Shown here: piece after piece, positions 45,508-54,650 of the stretch | Position numbering within the stretch: the stretch's first letter is position 1 | Layout: every line of letters starts with the position of its first letter | Assembly: GCF_040219335.1 (NCBI RefSeq) | Contig: NZ_JAVJSQ010000031.1 | Location: 496,001 to 560,000, forward strand | Direction of reading: 5' to 3' | DNA: 64,000 nt | DNA from: Gimesia sp. | GTDB taxonomy: Bacteria; Planctomycetota; Planctomycetia; Planctomycetales; Planctomycetaceae | The notes under the pieces: generated by a model | Database searches by the model: none | Told to the model about the DNA's origin: nothing | The model's input: the letters and a program-made list of their open reading frames with translations, nothing else | Program-made: the position numbers and the translations under genes

Positions 45508-45996
45508 CTAGAGTATGATCTTCTTAAAATATTCAGCTGCATCCTGCTCTCGAATTTTACATCCAATTTCGGGAACCAGAGAGGAACGAAACCGGTCTGC
45601 GATGCTCACGGAGAGTGTCAGATCAAAAACACCAATCAGTTCACTGTCAAGATCGTCCCAACACACATAAAACCGCACGTACCAGGATGAGTCAGGAGGA
45701 GCGATCCCTACATAAACCAGTTCATCCCCTGGCATCGATAATAAAAGTGAACGAGGGGTCTGGACCATGGCAAACAGTCCATGGATATCACAGTCGGCTT
45801 TCCGGAAATGCAGACCATCATGTTGCCACCAGTCGTCATACCTTACCAGTTGAGTAACGTGAAGATCGTTCTGCAAAAAAGCTGCGATCTTACAAAGTGC
45901 GTTGGACAGTTTATTCAGAGGTACAAACTCTTCCGTTGAAAAATTCACTCCCCCGGGTGGTTGGAATCCCTGGTCTTCCGGCTTAATGATGGCCAT
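45508..45996 (-). CDS. Hypothetical protein
   Basis: ATG 45996 with AGGTGG 5 bases upstream gives 162 residues; a GTG three codons earlier is possible. No signal peptide or membrane helix. The region YDDWWQHDGLHFRKADCDIHGLFAMVQTPRSLLLSMPGDELVYVGIAP and SWYVRFYVCWDD suggest a compact alpha/beta cytosolic protein. It resembles small orphan proteins found next to toxin-like or immunity-like genes, but I see no such partner here. Family not recognised. Confidence 0.55.
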   Translation of the reverse strand: MAIIKPEDQGFQPPGGVNFSTEEFVPLNKLSNALCKIAAFLQNDLHVTQLVRYDDWWQHDGLHFRKADCDIHGLFAMVQTPRSLLLSMPGDELVYVGIAPPDSSWYVRFYVCWDDLDSELIGVFDLTLSVSIADRFRSSLVPEIGCKIREQDAAEYFKKIIL

Positions 45997-46081
45997 CACG
46001 TCCACCTTTACGATCTATCTAGCGTGTATTGAATTATTTGGAAACGAACTCTTGTAACTGTAAACTCCTTTGTCCCGACTC

Positions 46082-46567
46082 TCAATCACTCGACAAATCC
46101 GAATCTTCCGGCAGTCTGCTTTTGATAAATGAGGTAAGGTTTTCGGCATCGTCTGTACCCACGCGGAGCGTTCCCTTTTTGAGTTTGAGAACCACGCAGT
46201 CACGGCCCCAGAGATTCATTACCCAACCCCCGCGGAGGCTTAGATGAATGCCCCAGCCATCCAGTATGCTGGTGCGACCGACTTCGACACCGACGATGTC
46301 TTCGTAGAGTACGGCCCGCTGAAACAGGGGAATGGGGCCGAAGCGAATTCGCAGGCGGTCGATTTCGTCCGCTACGGTTAGATGGTGAAAGGAGGCCGCG
46401 AACAGAAACACGAGCATCGCTGAGCCGCTCAGGATCCAGGTCAGGAATGGCTGAGGTGGTTCATGGCGACAGTACCAGGCAACTCCGGCGAGCAGGGCTG
46501 CGGTGGCGTAGACCAACAGACACAGAGGACCGTGCTGACGATGATAGTAGATGGCGAGGCTGCTCAT
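46082..46567 (-). CDS. Two-helix membrane protein with PH-like C-terminal domain
   Basis: A 161-residue protein overlapping the end of the upstream gene by 4 bases (ATGA), so translationally coupled. Two membrane helices (LCLLVYATAALLAGVAWYC and WILSGSAMLVFLFAASF) are followed by a beta-rich part with LRIRFGPIPLFQRAVLYEDIVGVEVGR and VVLKLKKGTLRVGTDDAENLTSFI, the look of a bacterial PH-like domain. The pattern of a two-helix anchor plus PH-like sheet is common among planctomycete proteins of unknown role. Confidence 0.65.
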   Translation of the reverse strand: MSSLAIYYHRQHGPLCLLVYATAALLAGVAWYCRHEPPQPFLTWILSGSAMLVFLFAASFHHLTVADEIDRLRIRFGPIPLFQRAVLYEDIVGVEVGRTSILDGWGIHLSLRGGWVMNLWGRDCVVLKLKKGTLRVGTDDAENLTSFIKSRLPEDSDLSSD

Positions 46568-47325
46568 TCTTGTGACTCCTGTTCACTTTTGATTGCCTCT
46601 ATTTTAGCAGATTTCCGTTCCCCTGCGCGAAACAGTTCCAGGATATTCTGCTGATCCCTGACGGATGATCTGCCTGCCCACCACAGCCCCAGGGAAATAA
46701 AAGCAAACAGGAGCGGAAATAAAAACAGTATCTGGGTCAGCGAGAGCGGATTTTTCCCCGGAAGCTGAGCTGTAAAATAGAGCCATAAATACACGGGCTG
46801 GACGATCATCAGACCTCCCAGTGAAGCATAGAAGGTGAAGCGGGTAAATCGCCGGGTCTCTGACTTTGTTTTCTCGTAGTTTTCAACAGCCGCGGCTGCT
46901 GAGTTGATTTCTCCTTCAAACATCTGCTGTTGACAGGTAGGGCAAAAACCTGTCGCAGCGGCTACCTTTCTTTCAGATTCTCTCCATGAGATCTGGCAGA
47001 AGGGACAACGCGGTGCAGTTGTCTGTCTAAGTTGTTTTACCTGGCGGTAGAGAAAGGGGACCGGAAAACATGCAGAAATAATGATCATGGGAAGAATTAA
47101 GATCGGATTGATGGCGTTTGGACAATCCGCCGTTCCCGCTTTGATTCCGATTGCGTTATGGATCTCAGGCCGAAAATACTTTACCACAAAAGCCAGCAGA
47201 GCCAGCGTCAGAAAGAAACTCACAAAGGCAATTGCGCCGCGCAGGAGTACCTGAAAGTCATAGCGCGTGACTGTAGCCTTGAACTGTTCTTTCAGCTCTG
47301 AGGGAGACTAGCCTGAATCAGTCAT
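46564..47325 (-). pseudogene. Zinc-ribbon membrane protein gene with in-frame amber codon near its start
   Basis: Reading from ATG 47325 (with AGAGA upstream), the frame is Met-Thr-Asp-Ser-Gly, then TAG at 47308-47310, then continues open to 46564. The 28 codons between the amber and the next possible start (GTG 47223) look coding: a Lys-rich amphipathic segment leading into a hydrophobic helix (LRGAIAFVSFFLTLALLAFVV) that GTG 47223 would cut into. The rest has a zinc ribbon (CPFC and CPTC), two more membrane helices and a basic tail. It is either a gene disrupted by one base change or one using an internal GTG start (219 residues). It is coupled to the PH-like gene downstream. Confidence 0.55.
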
Positions 47326-47550
47326 GGTGTTTCTCTTGTTGCCTGTTTGCGAATCCATATGTAGCCTCATTCTTAGAACACTCATGCTTTCAATCAACGA
47401 AAACATGCCAACTCTGGATCATCAGGTTTCCTGAGATTTGTCCCAAAACAGCGAACTCCACTTATCCTTTTAATGTCCTTAACCGGCTCGTTTCATTTTA
47501 TCTGCTTTTCTCAGGTATATACCAACAAACTAAGTGCAGGGGTTAGCATA

Positions 47551-48018
47551 TTGTCCAATCAAACCATCAACTTCTACAGCGTCAGCGAGGCTTACGGTGA
47601 GTTCTCCAACTTTGCCGGATTTCCGATTAAGCTGGAGGGTAAATGCTGGCCGACGTCGGAGCATTATTTTCAGGCGCAGAAATTCAAAGAGACTTCACAC
47701 CAGGAAGAGATCCGCAAAGAATCGTCGCCGATGCGAGCAGCCCAGATGGGGCGGGAGCGGAAGCGACCGCTGCGGAAAGACTGGGAATCGGTCAAAGATG
47801 GCATCATGCGGCAAGCCGTGCTGGCGAAGTTTACGCAACATGCAGAACTGCGGGAACTGCTGCTCGCTACGGGAGAGAGTCGTCTCGTCGAGCATACGAC
47901 GAACGATGCTTACTGGGGAGATGGGGGAGATGGCAGCGGTAAGAATCGGCTGGGGCAGATTCTGATGGAGATTCGCCGGACGCTGCGGGAGGTGGGAGAT
48001 CCGGAAGGGGAAGCGTAG
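47551..48018 (+). CDS. NADAR family (YbiA-like) N-glycosidase
   Basis: A TTG start at 47551 with AGGGG about 9 bases upstream gives 155 residues, the usual NADAR length; an ATG at 47473 would add 26 unlike residues. INFYSVSEAYGEFSNFAGFPIKLEGKCWPTSEHYFQAQKF is the family signature, followed by AAQMGRERKRPLRKDWESVKDGIM and NDAYWGDGGDGSGKNRLGQILMEIR. NADAR proteins cleave N-glycosidic bonds, either in early riboflavin-pathway intermediates (YbiA) or of ADP-ribose on guanine bases. Its end is 7 bases from the stop of the kptA gene, beside the NAD operon, which favours an ADP-ribose role. Confidence 0.85.
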   Translation: MSNQTINFYSVSEAYGEFSNFAGFPIKLEGKCWPTSEHYFQAQKFKETSHQEEIRKESSPMRAAQMGRERKRPLRKDWESVKDGIMRQAVLAKFTQHAELRELLLATGESRLVEHTTNDAYWGDGGDGSGKNRLGQILMEIRRTLREVGDPEGEA

Positions 48019-48024
48019 CGGGGC

Positions 48025-48570
48025 TCAGGGGAAGTCGATGTACTCGGGTGGAACTCGATCGGTCAGCCAGACCTGATTCGGAGTCACAAAGAATTCAAAC
48101 CCGACTTGAGACATCTCTCCCGAGCGTATCTTCAGCAACACTGGTTTTCCCCGCCGCTGCCCGACCGCCAGTGCGGTATTTTCATCTCCATGCAGATGCA
48201 CGTGATGACGTTTCATCTTCTTGAGTCCCTCGCGGGCGATCACTGCAACAAACTGTTGCGGGGTGCCATGAATCAGGAACTCAGGGGGAGTCGCGGCTTC
48301 ATAGCCTAGTTCAATTTTGACGGAGTGCCCCTGATTAGCCCGGATGCGGGTGCCGTCATCACTGAAGGAGAACCGCTGTTTGTCATTCGAATGTACGACG
48401 TGCTCCAGTGTTTCCCGCGACATCCTTTTACCATGTTCGTCGATCGCAGAGAGTAACGTCTCTACGTCGACCCAACCCGATTCATCCAGTTGGATCCCGA
48501 CGGTCTCCGGCTGATGCCTGAGAATCAGGCTCAGAAATTTACTTTTCCTTTTGATATCCTTTTCGTTCAT
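48025..48570 (-). CDS. kptA: RNA 2'-phosphotransferase KptA/Tpt1
   Basis: A 181-residue protein of full length. SKFLSLILRHQPETVGIQLDESGWV contains the catalytic Arg18-His19, RIRANQGHSVKIELGY at 75-90 is the conserved RANQGHS block, and HGT at 101-103 with KKMKRHHVHLH follows. Tpt1/KptA moves an internal 2'-phosphate from RNA to NAD+, releasing nicotinamide and ADP-ribose 1'',2''-cyclic phosphate; in bacteria without tRNA splicing of this type its natural substrate is unclear. It lies 59 bases after pncA at the end of the NAD operon, fitting because it consumes NAD+ and releases nicotinamide. Confidence 0.93.
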   Translation of the reverse strand: MNEKDIKRKSKFLSLILRHQPETVGIQLDESGWVDVETLLSAIDEHGKRMSRETLEHVVHSNDKQRFSFSDDGTRIRANQGHSVKIELGYEAATPPEFLIHGTPQQFVAVIAREGLKKMKRHHVHLHGDENTALAVGQRRGKPVLLKIRSGEMSQVGFEFFVTPNQVWLTDRVPPEYIDFP

Positions 48571-48629
48571 TTCATTTTCCTTTACTTACTTTTTCTTTTC
48601 ATAGTTGATTGATATTAGTTTGTTCTATT

Positions 48630-49229
48630 TCAGATCAGGGCGACACCTGCCGCCTGCATTTCCTGCAGGGCCCGCTGAATATCACCCTCGTTCAGATCGA
48701 CGCCCCGACAGCCAGCCTGCACCAGATTGGTTTTCAATCCGTGTCTGACCGCATCAAGGGCCGTGAATTTCACGCAGTAATCGGTGGCAAGTCCCATGAT
48801 GGTGACTTCACTCACATTGCGTTCGTTTAAATAGTCGCCCAGACCGGTCGCCTGTCGATGTCCGTTATCGAAGAACCCGCTGTAACTGTCGATGCTGGTA
48901 TCAGTGCCTTTCGGGATTACCGCATCAATCTGCTCCTGATCCAGATCGGCGTGCAGTTTGGCTCCCGAGGAACCCTGAATACAGTGTTCGGGCCAGAGAA
49001 TCTGCTCCAGCCCATGGAGATCGATCTGCTCACCAATTTCCCGATTCGGATGCTGGCTGGCGAAACTCAGATGACCTGGCGGATGCCAGTCCTGGGTCGC
49101 GACGACCAGTTCGAATTTTGGTATCCACCGGTTGGCCACTTCCACGACGTCATCGCCGCCGGGGACCGCCAGGGCACCGCCCGGCATAAAATCGTATTGC
49201 AGATCGACTAAGATTAAGGCATGCATCAT
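48630..49229 (-). CDS. pncA: Nicotinamidase PncA
   Basis: A 199-residue cysteine hydrolase with GAGGAG 4 bases before the ATG. The catalytic triad is Asp9 (LILVDLQYDF), Lys107 (IPKGTD) and Cys152 (GLATDYCVKFTALDA). Metal ligands are Asp47, His49 and His53 in TQDWHPPGHLSF. It hydrolyses nicotinamide to nicotinate, feeding PncB, encoded in the same operon. All key residues are present. Confidence 0.95.
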   Translation of the reverse strand: MMHALILVDLQYDFMPGGALAVPGGDDVVEVANRWIPKFELVVATQDWHPPGHLSFASQHPNREIGEQIDLHGLEQILWPEHCIQGSSGAKLHADLDQEQIDAVIPKGTDTSIDSYSGFFDNGHRQATGLGDYLNERNVSEVTIMGLATDYCVKFTALDAVRHGLKTNLVQAGCRGVDLNEGDIQRALQEMQAAGVALI

Positions 49230-49242
49230 GCGACTCCTCGGT

Positions 49243-50295
49243 TCAATAGGGCGGAAGCAGGCGTCGGCCCCCCAGGCTGATCACCACGGCAGCAAACAGC
49301 AGATTCCGCGGAATCGTAGCCAGCCAGTGCATGGGAGGGGGTGCCTGCGGATCCGCAGTTTCATCCATTTGCGACAGACACTCCGCCAGCGATTCCATCC
49401 ACGCGATGGTTCGCGGCCATTCTGCCAGTTGTTGTTTCCATTCGCCGGGAATCACATCGACTCCCAGGTTCGCTCCACTGATGGCTCCGACAATCGCAGC
49501 CACACTGTCGGCATCGCCCCCCAGCATGACGGCATTTTCGACTGACTGCCGAAAATCATCCGCAGTATATGCCCAGCAGTAGAGCGCCGCGGGAACAGTC
49601 TGGTTAATGTAGCCGGAGATTCCGTTGCTCCAGCCCTGGTCGTGTGCGTACTCTTCGGGAGTACTCTGACGTGCGAGATGTTCGACTGCGTTCTCGGTCG
49701 CCGACTTGAGTTCTGCATCCTGAATCTGCGAGACGCTGATACCAAGAAATTCCCGCGGACTTTGTCCTGGCTCTGTCAGGGACAGTCGTGCCGCCCGGGC
49801 TACCAGAAGTGCGCCCTCTTCGGCGCGGGGATCTTTGTGAGTGATTCTGGAGCTTCGCAATACCAGTTCCTGCAGGTGTGACTCGGAAGTTGCATAGAGC
49901 CCCAACAGTGCAGAACGCATGGCCGGCCCATTCCCTGCACTGAAGACACCGCTGTTTTGAGGAGCAACGCCAACTAACAGTTTCAGACAGGAGCGAAGCG
50001 TGGCCCGGCCGATCCCGGCCGGCATGGTTAACAGCCAGTGCTTGAGGTCCCGCCCCAGTCGTCGTTCGAAATCTTCGGGCACACCCCGGGAGAGCACCAG
50101 GGCTCGTCCGACCATCAGGGTGTGTTCGGTATCGTCGCTGCAATACCCCCTGTTCAAAAACAGATCGGGAGAAAGTGGAGGCCCCCCATACAGGCGTCGG
50201 GAACGTTTGCGGGATAAGCCTTCCCGTTTCAGCCCGACGGCATCTCCGACCGCGGTTCCCAGTAAACACCCTAGAATACGAGAGTAATTGTCCAT
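49243..50295 (-). CDS. ADP-ribosylglycohydrolase family protein (DraG-like)
   Basis: A 350-residue protein. RILGCLLGTAVGDAVG, SDDTE at 53-57 (two-metal site), THKDPRAEEGA near 152-162 and MLGGDADSVAAIVGAISGA with GGDADS at 259-264 (usually GGDTDS) are the four family blocks. A C-terminal hydrophobic stretch (NLLFAAVVISLGGRRLLPPY) may anchor it to the membrane, which is unusual for the family. Such enzymes remove ADP-ribose from proteins or nucleic acids or cleave related compounds. It starts 3 bases after nrtR and ends 13 bases before pncA, in the same operon. Confidence 0.92.
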   Translation of the reverse strand: MDNYSRILGCLLGTAVGDAVGLKREGLSRKRSRRLYGGPPLSPDLFLNRGYCSDDTEHTLMVGRALVLSRGVPEDFERRLGRDLKHWLLTMPAGIGRATLRSCLKLLVGVAPQNSGVFSAGNGPAMRSALLGLYATSESHLQELVLRSSRITHKDPRAEEGALLVARAARLSLTEPGQSPREFLGISVSQIQDAELKSATENAVEHLARQSTPEEYAHDQGWSNGISGYINQTVPAALYCWAYTADDFRQSVENAVMLGGDADSVAAIVGAISGANLGVDVIPGEWKQQLAEWPRTIAWMESLAECLSQMDETADPQAPPPMHWLATIPRNLLFAAVVISLGGRRLLPPY

Positions 50296-50298
50296 GGT

Positions 50299-50988
50299 TC
50301 AGATCTCGAAGTGAAACCCCTGTTTAGTCAGGCGTTTGTATTTGCGACGGTCGAACTGATACAGACGCGCGGCTCGATGAGCGACATCCGTCTCGACTTC
50401 GTCCAGTTCAATGAGGATTCCCATACTGAGAATCTTTTTACGAAAATTACGTTTATCCAGCGGGCGATCCAGAATGACTTCATACAGATGCTGGATCTGC
50501 CTTAGGGTAAATTTGGGAGGCAGCAGTTCAAAGCCGATTGGCTGGTAACGGACTTTGCCGCGCAAGCGTTCGTGAGCCATCTCCAGAATCTGGTCGTGGT
50601 CAAAGGCCAGCGAAGGAATGTCGTCCACCGTGAACCAGGCGGCATTTCGAGCATCGGTGGCCGCCTGCACCCGGTGATCCGACAGATTCACCAGGGCATA
50701 GTAAGCTACCGTCACGACACGCTCCCGGGGATCCCGGTTCACGGTTCCAAAGGAATACAGCTGTTCGAGATAGACATTTTTCAGACCGGTCTCTTCACTC
50801 AACTCCCGCAAGGCAGCTTCGTCCAGTGTTTCTTCCAGCCGAACAAACCCACCTGGGAGTGCCCAGTCCCCTTCGAACGGGGGCAGATCCCGCTGAATGA
50901 GCAGAATCTGCAGATCATCTTCATCCAGGCCAAACACGACGCAGTCCACCGTTAATGCAGCCCGCGGATATTCATAGCTGTATTTCAT
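50299..50988 (-). CDS. nrtR: NrtR-like Nudix-winged-helix regulator of NAD metabolism
   Basis: A 229-residue protein. Residues 8 to about 150 are a Nudix domain ([19 protein letters not shown]), and about 155-229 are a winged helix typical of NrtR ([35 protein letters not shown]). NrtR represses NAD salvage genes and releases DNA on binding ADP-ribose. Here the full Nudix box GX5EX7REUXEEXGU is intact (Gly47 to Leu69), whereas many NrtR proteins have lost catalytic residues, so hydrolase activity is possible. The gene sits inside the pncB-kptA operon, and a matching inverted repeat lies at the operon promoter. Confidence 0.88.
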   Translation of the reverse strand: MKYSYEYPRAALTVDCVVFGLDEDDLQILLIQRDLPPFEGDWALPGGFVRLEETLDEAALRELSEETGLKNVYLEQLYSFGTVNRDPRERVVTVAYYALVNLSDHRVQAATDARNAAWFTVDDIPSLAFDHDQILEMAHERLRGKVRYQPIGFELLPPKFTLRQIQHLYEVILDRPLDKRNFRKKILSMGILIELDEVETDVAHRAARLYQFDRRKYKRLTKQGFHFEI

Positions 50989-51081
50989 CTCAAAACCTTC
51001 ACTGTCTCACAAATCTTTTTTATGTCTCTATCAAATTCAGTCAGTATCAAATGTTGATTTATCAATTCATGCCAACACTCA

Positions 51082-53070
51082 TTATGCGTTTGCCACAAGA
51101 CGGAGTTCCGACAGTTCTTCTGTAAAGCCTCCCGAGAGAATGGGAAAACGGCACCAGGTTTTCGGATCCAGATTCTCATCGTCCAGGTGAAACGAGGGCG
51201 CGTAGCGTTCGCGTTTCCACTGGTTCCGCGACCAGAGCCGAAAGAAGCGTTCGATCCATGCCACCAGTTGTGCGGGCTGTTCTGCGGGAAACTCGACGAG
51301 TGCCAGTCGATAGAGCTCCACAGGACTACGCTTATCGCGAATCGCAGCTCGCTCGACCCAGTCCAATAATTCGTAAGGCATCAGATCCTGCTCGTCCTTC
51401 TGCTCTGCTTCCTGCGGACGCAGCTCTGCGGTCGGCTCCTGTTGATTGATCAGGTTCAGTTCGGGAACCGTACCTACCTGCAGCGGACCGACCGTTTCAA
51501 TCCATCTCAGCCAGTTTCGCAGAAACGCTTTATCGATGCCAGAGATTGGCGACAGACCGCCGCACGTATCGCCGTCCATCGTGGTATAGCCCACAGCTGC
51601 TTCCGATCGGTTACTGGTTGACAGCAACAGGGCATTTCGCAGATTGGTAATCATCCAGACTCCCGGTGCCCTGCTCCGGGCCTGAATATTCTGGAGTGGA
51701 ATATCATCGGTTTCCCAGCTCAGCTCCCGCCCGACAGCTTTTGATACGAGATCGACATATGCCTGTGTGATGGCGTCGACATCCAGATTCAGAAAATCGG
51801 CGCCGATCCCCTCCGCCAGTCCGGCCGCGGCGTTCGCCGTCGTTTCGGAACTGTTGCGGGTAGACTGATAGACGCAGGTCAGCAACCCATTGATCAGTTC
51901 GGCGAAACCGGATTCCGGTTTGCTCCCGGGCAGATAGGCAAGCTTTTGGGATAATCCATCGGCCCCCAGTTCGGAGAGTCCCAGTTTGAGCATGGCCCAG
52001 ACCAGGACCGCAGCCGCAGCAGAATCTGCACCGCCACTCAATGAAATCACGAAGCCTTGAGACCGGCTCTTGCGCAGGTAGTCGAATAACGCGAGTGCCA
52101 CGGCCCGCGTGAATTCTTCCTCTTTGATAGAGTCTGAACGTTCCCAGTCTGCAGCCTGGCAGTGCAAGGTTCGAAACAGAATCTCCGGAAACTGGTAATC
52201 GGCTGTGATCGTAGTCTCGCGGAAGGCTCCCGGCCGGGGTTGAAAACTGGCCAGACGGGCGCGATTCATTCTGGTTAAATCAATATCGACGATCGCTGAC
52301 GTTACGGAAACGTCCTGAAACGAGAGCCGCTGTCCCTCCGCCAGCAGTGAACCGTTACTGGCAATCAACGTGGCACCGTCGTAGATGATGCGGCCCGCTT
52401 CGTTCCCCAGTAGATTGGAATACACGTAAGTCACGCCGTACGCCCGTGAACTTTCCTGAACCAGCCGTCGGCGGATTTCCTGTTTGCCAAATGCGAAGTG
52501 GCTGGCACTCGGGTTGAGAATCAGGTCGACGGCTGCCTGCGAGAGCTCACGCCCGGGTCGACGCGCGGCCCATGCATCTTCACAGATTTCGAAGCCGAGC
52601 CGAACACCGTCCACGTCAAAGATCAAATTGCCAATCGGGTATGCCTGGCCCTGAATTGTGATTTCACCCACGCACGTGGAATCCCAGGCTTTGAACCAGC
52701 GTGGTTCGTAATGAATGCCATCGCCGGCCAGATGATTTTTGGCGACAAATCCCAGAATCTGACCATCGGCTATCAGGCAGGCACAGTTATAGAGGGCACC
52801 GCCATACATCAGCGGAAGCCCTACTGAGACGACGGTCCCTTTCGTGAAAGGGAGCAGTTCCAGCAAGGCTGACAGCGCCCGCTGTTGAACGTCGATCGAA
52901 AAGAAAGTGTCTTCACAGTTATAGCCGGTGAGACAGAGCTCGGGCAAACAGATCAACGAGGCCCCCTCATTGCGGGCCGCTTCGATCGCCTGTCTGACCC
53001 GGGCTGCATTCCCGGACCAGTCCAAGGGAGTCTGATTCAGTGCAACGGCGGCTATCTGGATGAGTTTCAT
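51082..53070 (-). CDS. nadE: Glutamine-dependent NAD+ synthetase NadE
   Basis: A 662-residue two-domain enzyme of normal length. The N-terminal glutaminase (nitrilase fold) has the triad Glu44 (LPELCLTGY), Lys111 (FVAKNHLAGDG) and Cys163 (EICEDAW). The C-terminal ATP-pyrophosphatase domain has the P-loop SGGADS at 345-350, LLSTSNRSEAAVGYTTMDGDTCGG, and PTAELRP near the end. It converts nicotinate adenine dinucleotide to NAD+, the last step of the pathway. It follows pncB by 50 bases; the gap to nrtR is 93 bases. Confidence 0.96.
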   Translation of the reverse strand: MKLIQIAAVALNQTPLDWSGNAARVRQAIEAARNEGASLICLPELCLTGYNCEDTFFSIDVQQRALSALLELLPFTKGTVVSVGLPLMYGGALYNCACLIADGQILGFVAKNHLAGDGIHYEPRWFKAWDSTCVGEITIQGQAYPIGNLIFDVDGVRLGFEICEDAWAARRPGRELSQAAVDLILNPSASHFAFGKQEIRRRLVQESSRAYGVTYVYSNLLGNEAGRIIYDGATLIASNGSLLAEGQRLSFQDVSVTSAIVDIDLTRMNRARLASFQPRPGAFRETTITADYQFPEILFRTLHCQAADWERSDSIKEEEFTRAVALALFDYLRKSRSQGFVISLSGGADSAAAAVLVWAMLKLGLSELGADGLSQKLAYLPGSKPESGFAELINGLLTCVYQSTRNSSETTANAAAGLAEGIGADFLNLDVDAITQAYVDLVSKAVGRELSWETDDIPLQNIQARSRAPGVWMITNLRNALLLSTSNRSEAAVGYTTMDGDTCGGLSPISGIDKAFLRNWLRWIETVGPLQVGTVPELNLINQQEPTAELRPQEAEQKDEQDLMPYELLDWVERAAIRDKRSPVELYRLALVEFPAEQPAQLVAWIERFFRLWSRNQWKRERYAPSFHLDDENLDPKTWCRFPILSGGFTEELSELRLVANA

Positions 53071-53120
53071 GGCTGATTCATTTCATTATTCTGCATGAGC
53101 TTGATTCATGGTTCCCAGAG

Positions 53121-54596
53121 TCACTGATGATTTATTTTTCGTGCCAGCAGAATCTGTTCGGTTTTGTAATCATAGAGCCCCTGTTCCAGACCAACGGGAT
53201 ATTCGTGTGGCTCCAGATGACGCTGAATGCCCACGTGAAACAGATCCAACTGCTGCTGGGCCCGTTCGCGAATGACTGACAATGATTCGTGTTGATGAAC
53301 GATTTCCCCCTGCTGGACCACGGGGATCAGCAGGTCCTGAAACTCAAGTTTTTCACCCAGCACACGTCGCCGCGTCGGATCCAGAGGATCGATCAGCACA
53401 CTTCGTTCCGAGGATGGCGGAGCTAGTTCATTAAAGATCATGTCGGCCACGGCCCCGTTTTCATTCAGATAGCGTCTGGTCTGTAAGATACCGGGGGTAG
53501 AGGTCTTGATGGCCTGCTCGGACAGTTTCAAACGGGGTTCCCATTCCTGGTCTTCATTCCTGATCGCTCCCAGTTTGTAAACCCCTCCCAGGGCGGGCTG
53601 TTCGAAGGCGGTTACCAGACGAGTGCCCACACCCCAGACGGCGATCTTGGCTCCCTGCATTTTGAGGCTGCTGATGGTGGTTTCATCCAGGTCATTGCTG
53701 GCCACGATCGCGGCTTCCGTCAGCCCCGCTTCATCCAGCAGGCGTCTGGCTTCGATACTGAGATACGCGAGATCTCCCGAATCGAGCCGGATTCCCACCA
53801 TTTGATGGCCTGACTCTTTTAACTGAATCCCGACGCGAACCGCATTGCGGACCCCATCGAGTGTATCGTAGGTATCGACGAGGAAGACACAGTTGTTGGG
53901 CATCGCCCTGGCGTAATCTTCGAAGGCGGAAAGCTCATCATCGTAGGACATGACCCAGCTGTGAGCGTGTGTCCCTTTGACGGGAATTCCGAACAGCTTA
54001 CCGGCCAGCACATTGGATGTGGCTGCACACCCGCCAATGTAAGCGGCTCGACTGGCTGCCAGTCCGCCATCAATCCCCTGGGCCCGCCTTAAACCGAACT
54101 CCAGAACAGGATCTCCCCCCGTGGCGGTACAGATCCGGGCGGACTTGGTGGCGATCAGCGTCTGAAAGTTGATCAGATTCAGTAAAGCGGTTTCCAGCAA
54201 CTGACACTGCAGAATCGGTCCCGTAACCCGCACCAGGGGTTCGTGGGGAAAGACCACGGTCCCTTCCGGAACCGCCGCCAGATCACAGGTGATCCGCAGA
54301 TCCTCCAGATATTCCAGAAAGCCACTGGAGAACAACGGGCGGCCATCATTGCCTTCCAGTGTCTGCAGATAACTGAGATCATCTTCGCTGAACTGGAAGT
54401 GCCTGATATATTCCAGAGCGTATTCCAGCCCGGCTGCGATGGTGTAACCACCCTGGAACGGATTTTTGCGAAAGAAGAGGTGAAAGACGGCTTCCTGTTC
54501 AGCTCTTCCCGTTTTCCAGTATCCATGTGCCATCGTCAGCTGGTACAGGTCTGTTAAGAGCGTCAGTGAAGTATCGTAGATCTGATTCAGGGCCAT
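53121..54596 (-). CDS. pncB: Nicotinate phosphoribosyltransferase PncB
   Basis: A 491-residue enzyme with a GGAGGA ribosome site. [16 protein letters not shown] is the characteristic N-terminus; [54 protein letters not shown] contains the substrate loop and GTHAHSW at 208-214; [17 protein letters not shown] and [13 protein letters not shown] are later active-site strands. It makes nicotinate mononucleotide from nicotinate and PRPP. It is the first gene of the NAD operon and lies right behind the predicted operator. Confidence 0.96.
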   Translation of the reverse strand: MALNQIYDTSLTLLTDLYQLTMAHGYWKTGRAEQEAVFHLFFRKNPFQGGYTIAAGLEYALEYIRHFQFSEDDLSYLQTLEGNDGRPLFSSGFLEYLEDLRITCDLAAVPEGTVVFPHEPLVRVTGPILQCQLLETALLNLINFQTLIATKSARICTATGGDPVLEFGLRRAQGIDGGLAASRAAYIGGCAATSNVLAGKLFGIPVKGTHAHSWVMSYDDELSAFEDYARAMPNNCVFLVDTYDTLDGVRNAVRVGIQLKESGHQMVGIRLDSGDLAYLSIEARRLLDEAGLTEAAIVASNDLDETTISSLKMQGAKIAVWGVGTRLVTAFEQPALGGVYKLGAIRNEDQEWEPRLKLSEQAIKTSTPGILQTRRYLNENGAVADMIFNELAPPSSERSVLIDPLDPTRRRVLGEKLEFQDLLIPVVQQGEIVHQHESLSVIRERAQQQLDLFHVGIQRHLEPHEYPVGLEQGLYDYKTEQILLARKINHQ

Positions 54597-54615
54597 TGTG
54601 ATTTCCTCCGATTTG

Positions 54616-54636
54616 TTAGTGTATTATACACACTAT
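54616..54636. promoter_or_regulatory. 21-bp inverted repeat over the pncB -10, putative NrtR operator
   Basis: TTAGTGT-N7-ACACTAT on the plus strand, with 6-bp perfect inner arms (TAGTGT/ACACTA). It covers the predicted -10 of pncB and is 20 bases from the pncB start codon, a classic repressor position. The operon contains the NrtR-like gene itself. The same pattern is found at 3750-3770. Confidence 0.7.
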
Positions 54637-54650
54637 CTAATTTGATTCAA
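54623..54650 (-). promoter_or_regulatory. Predicted promoter of the pncB-nadE-nrtR-ARH-pncA-kptA operon
   Basis: On the minus strand, TTGAAT (54650-54645), a 16-base spacer and a perfect TATAAT (54628-54623). The start site would fall close to 54616, leaving a leader of about 20 bases with the GGAGGA ribosome site. Confidence 0.75.
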
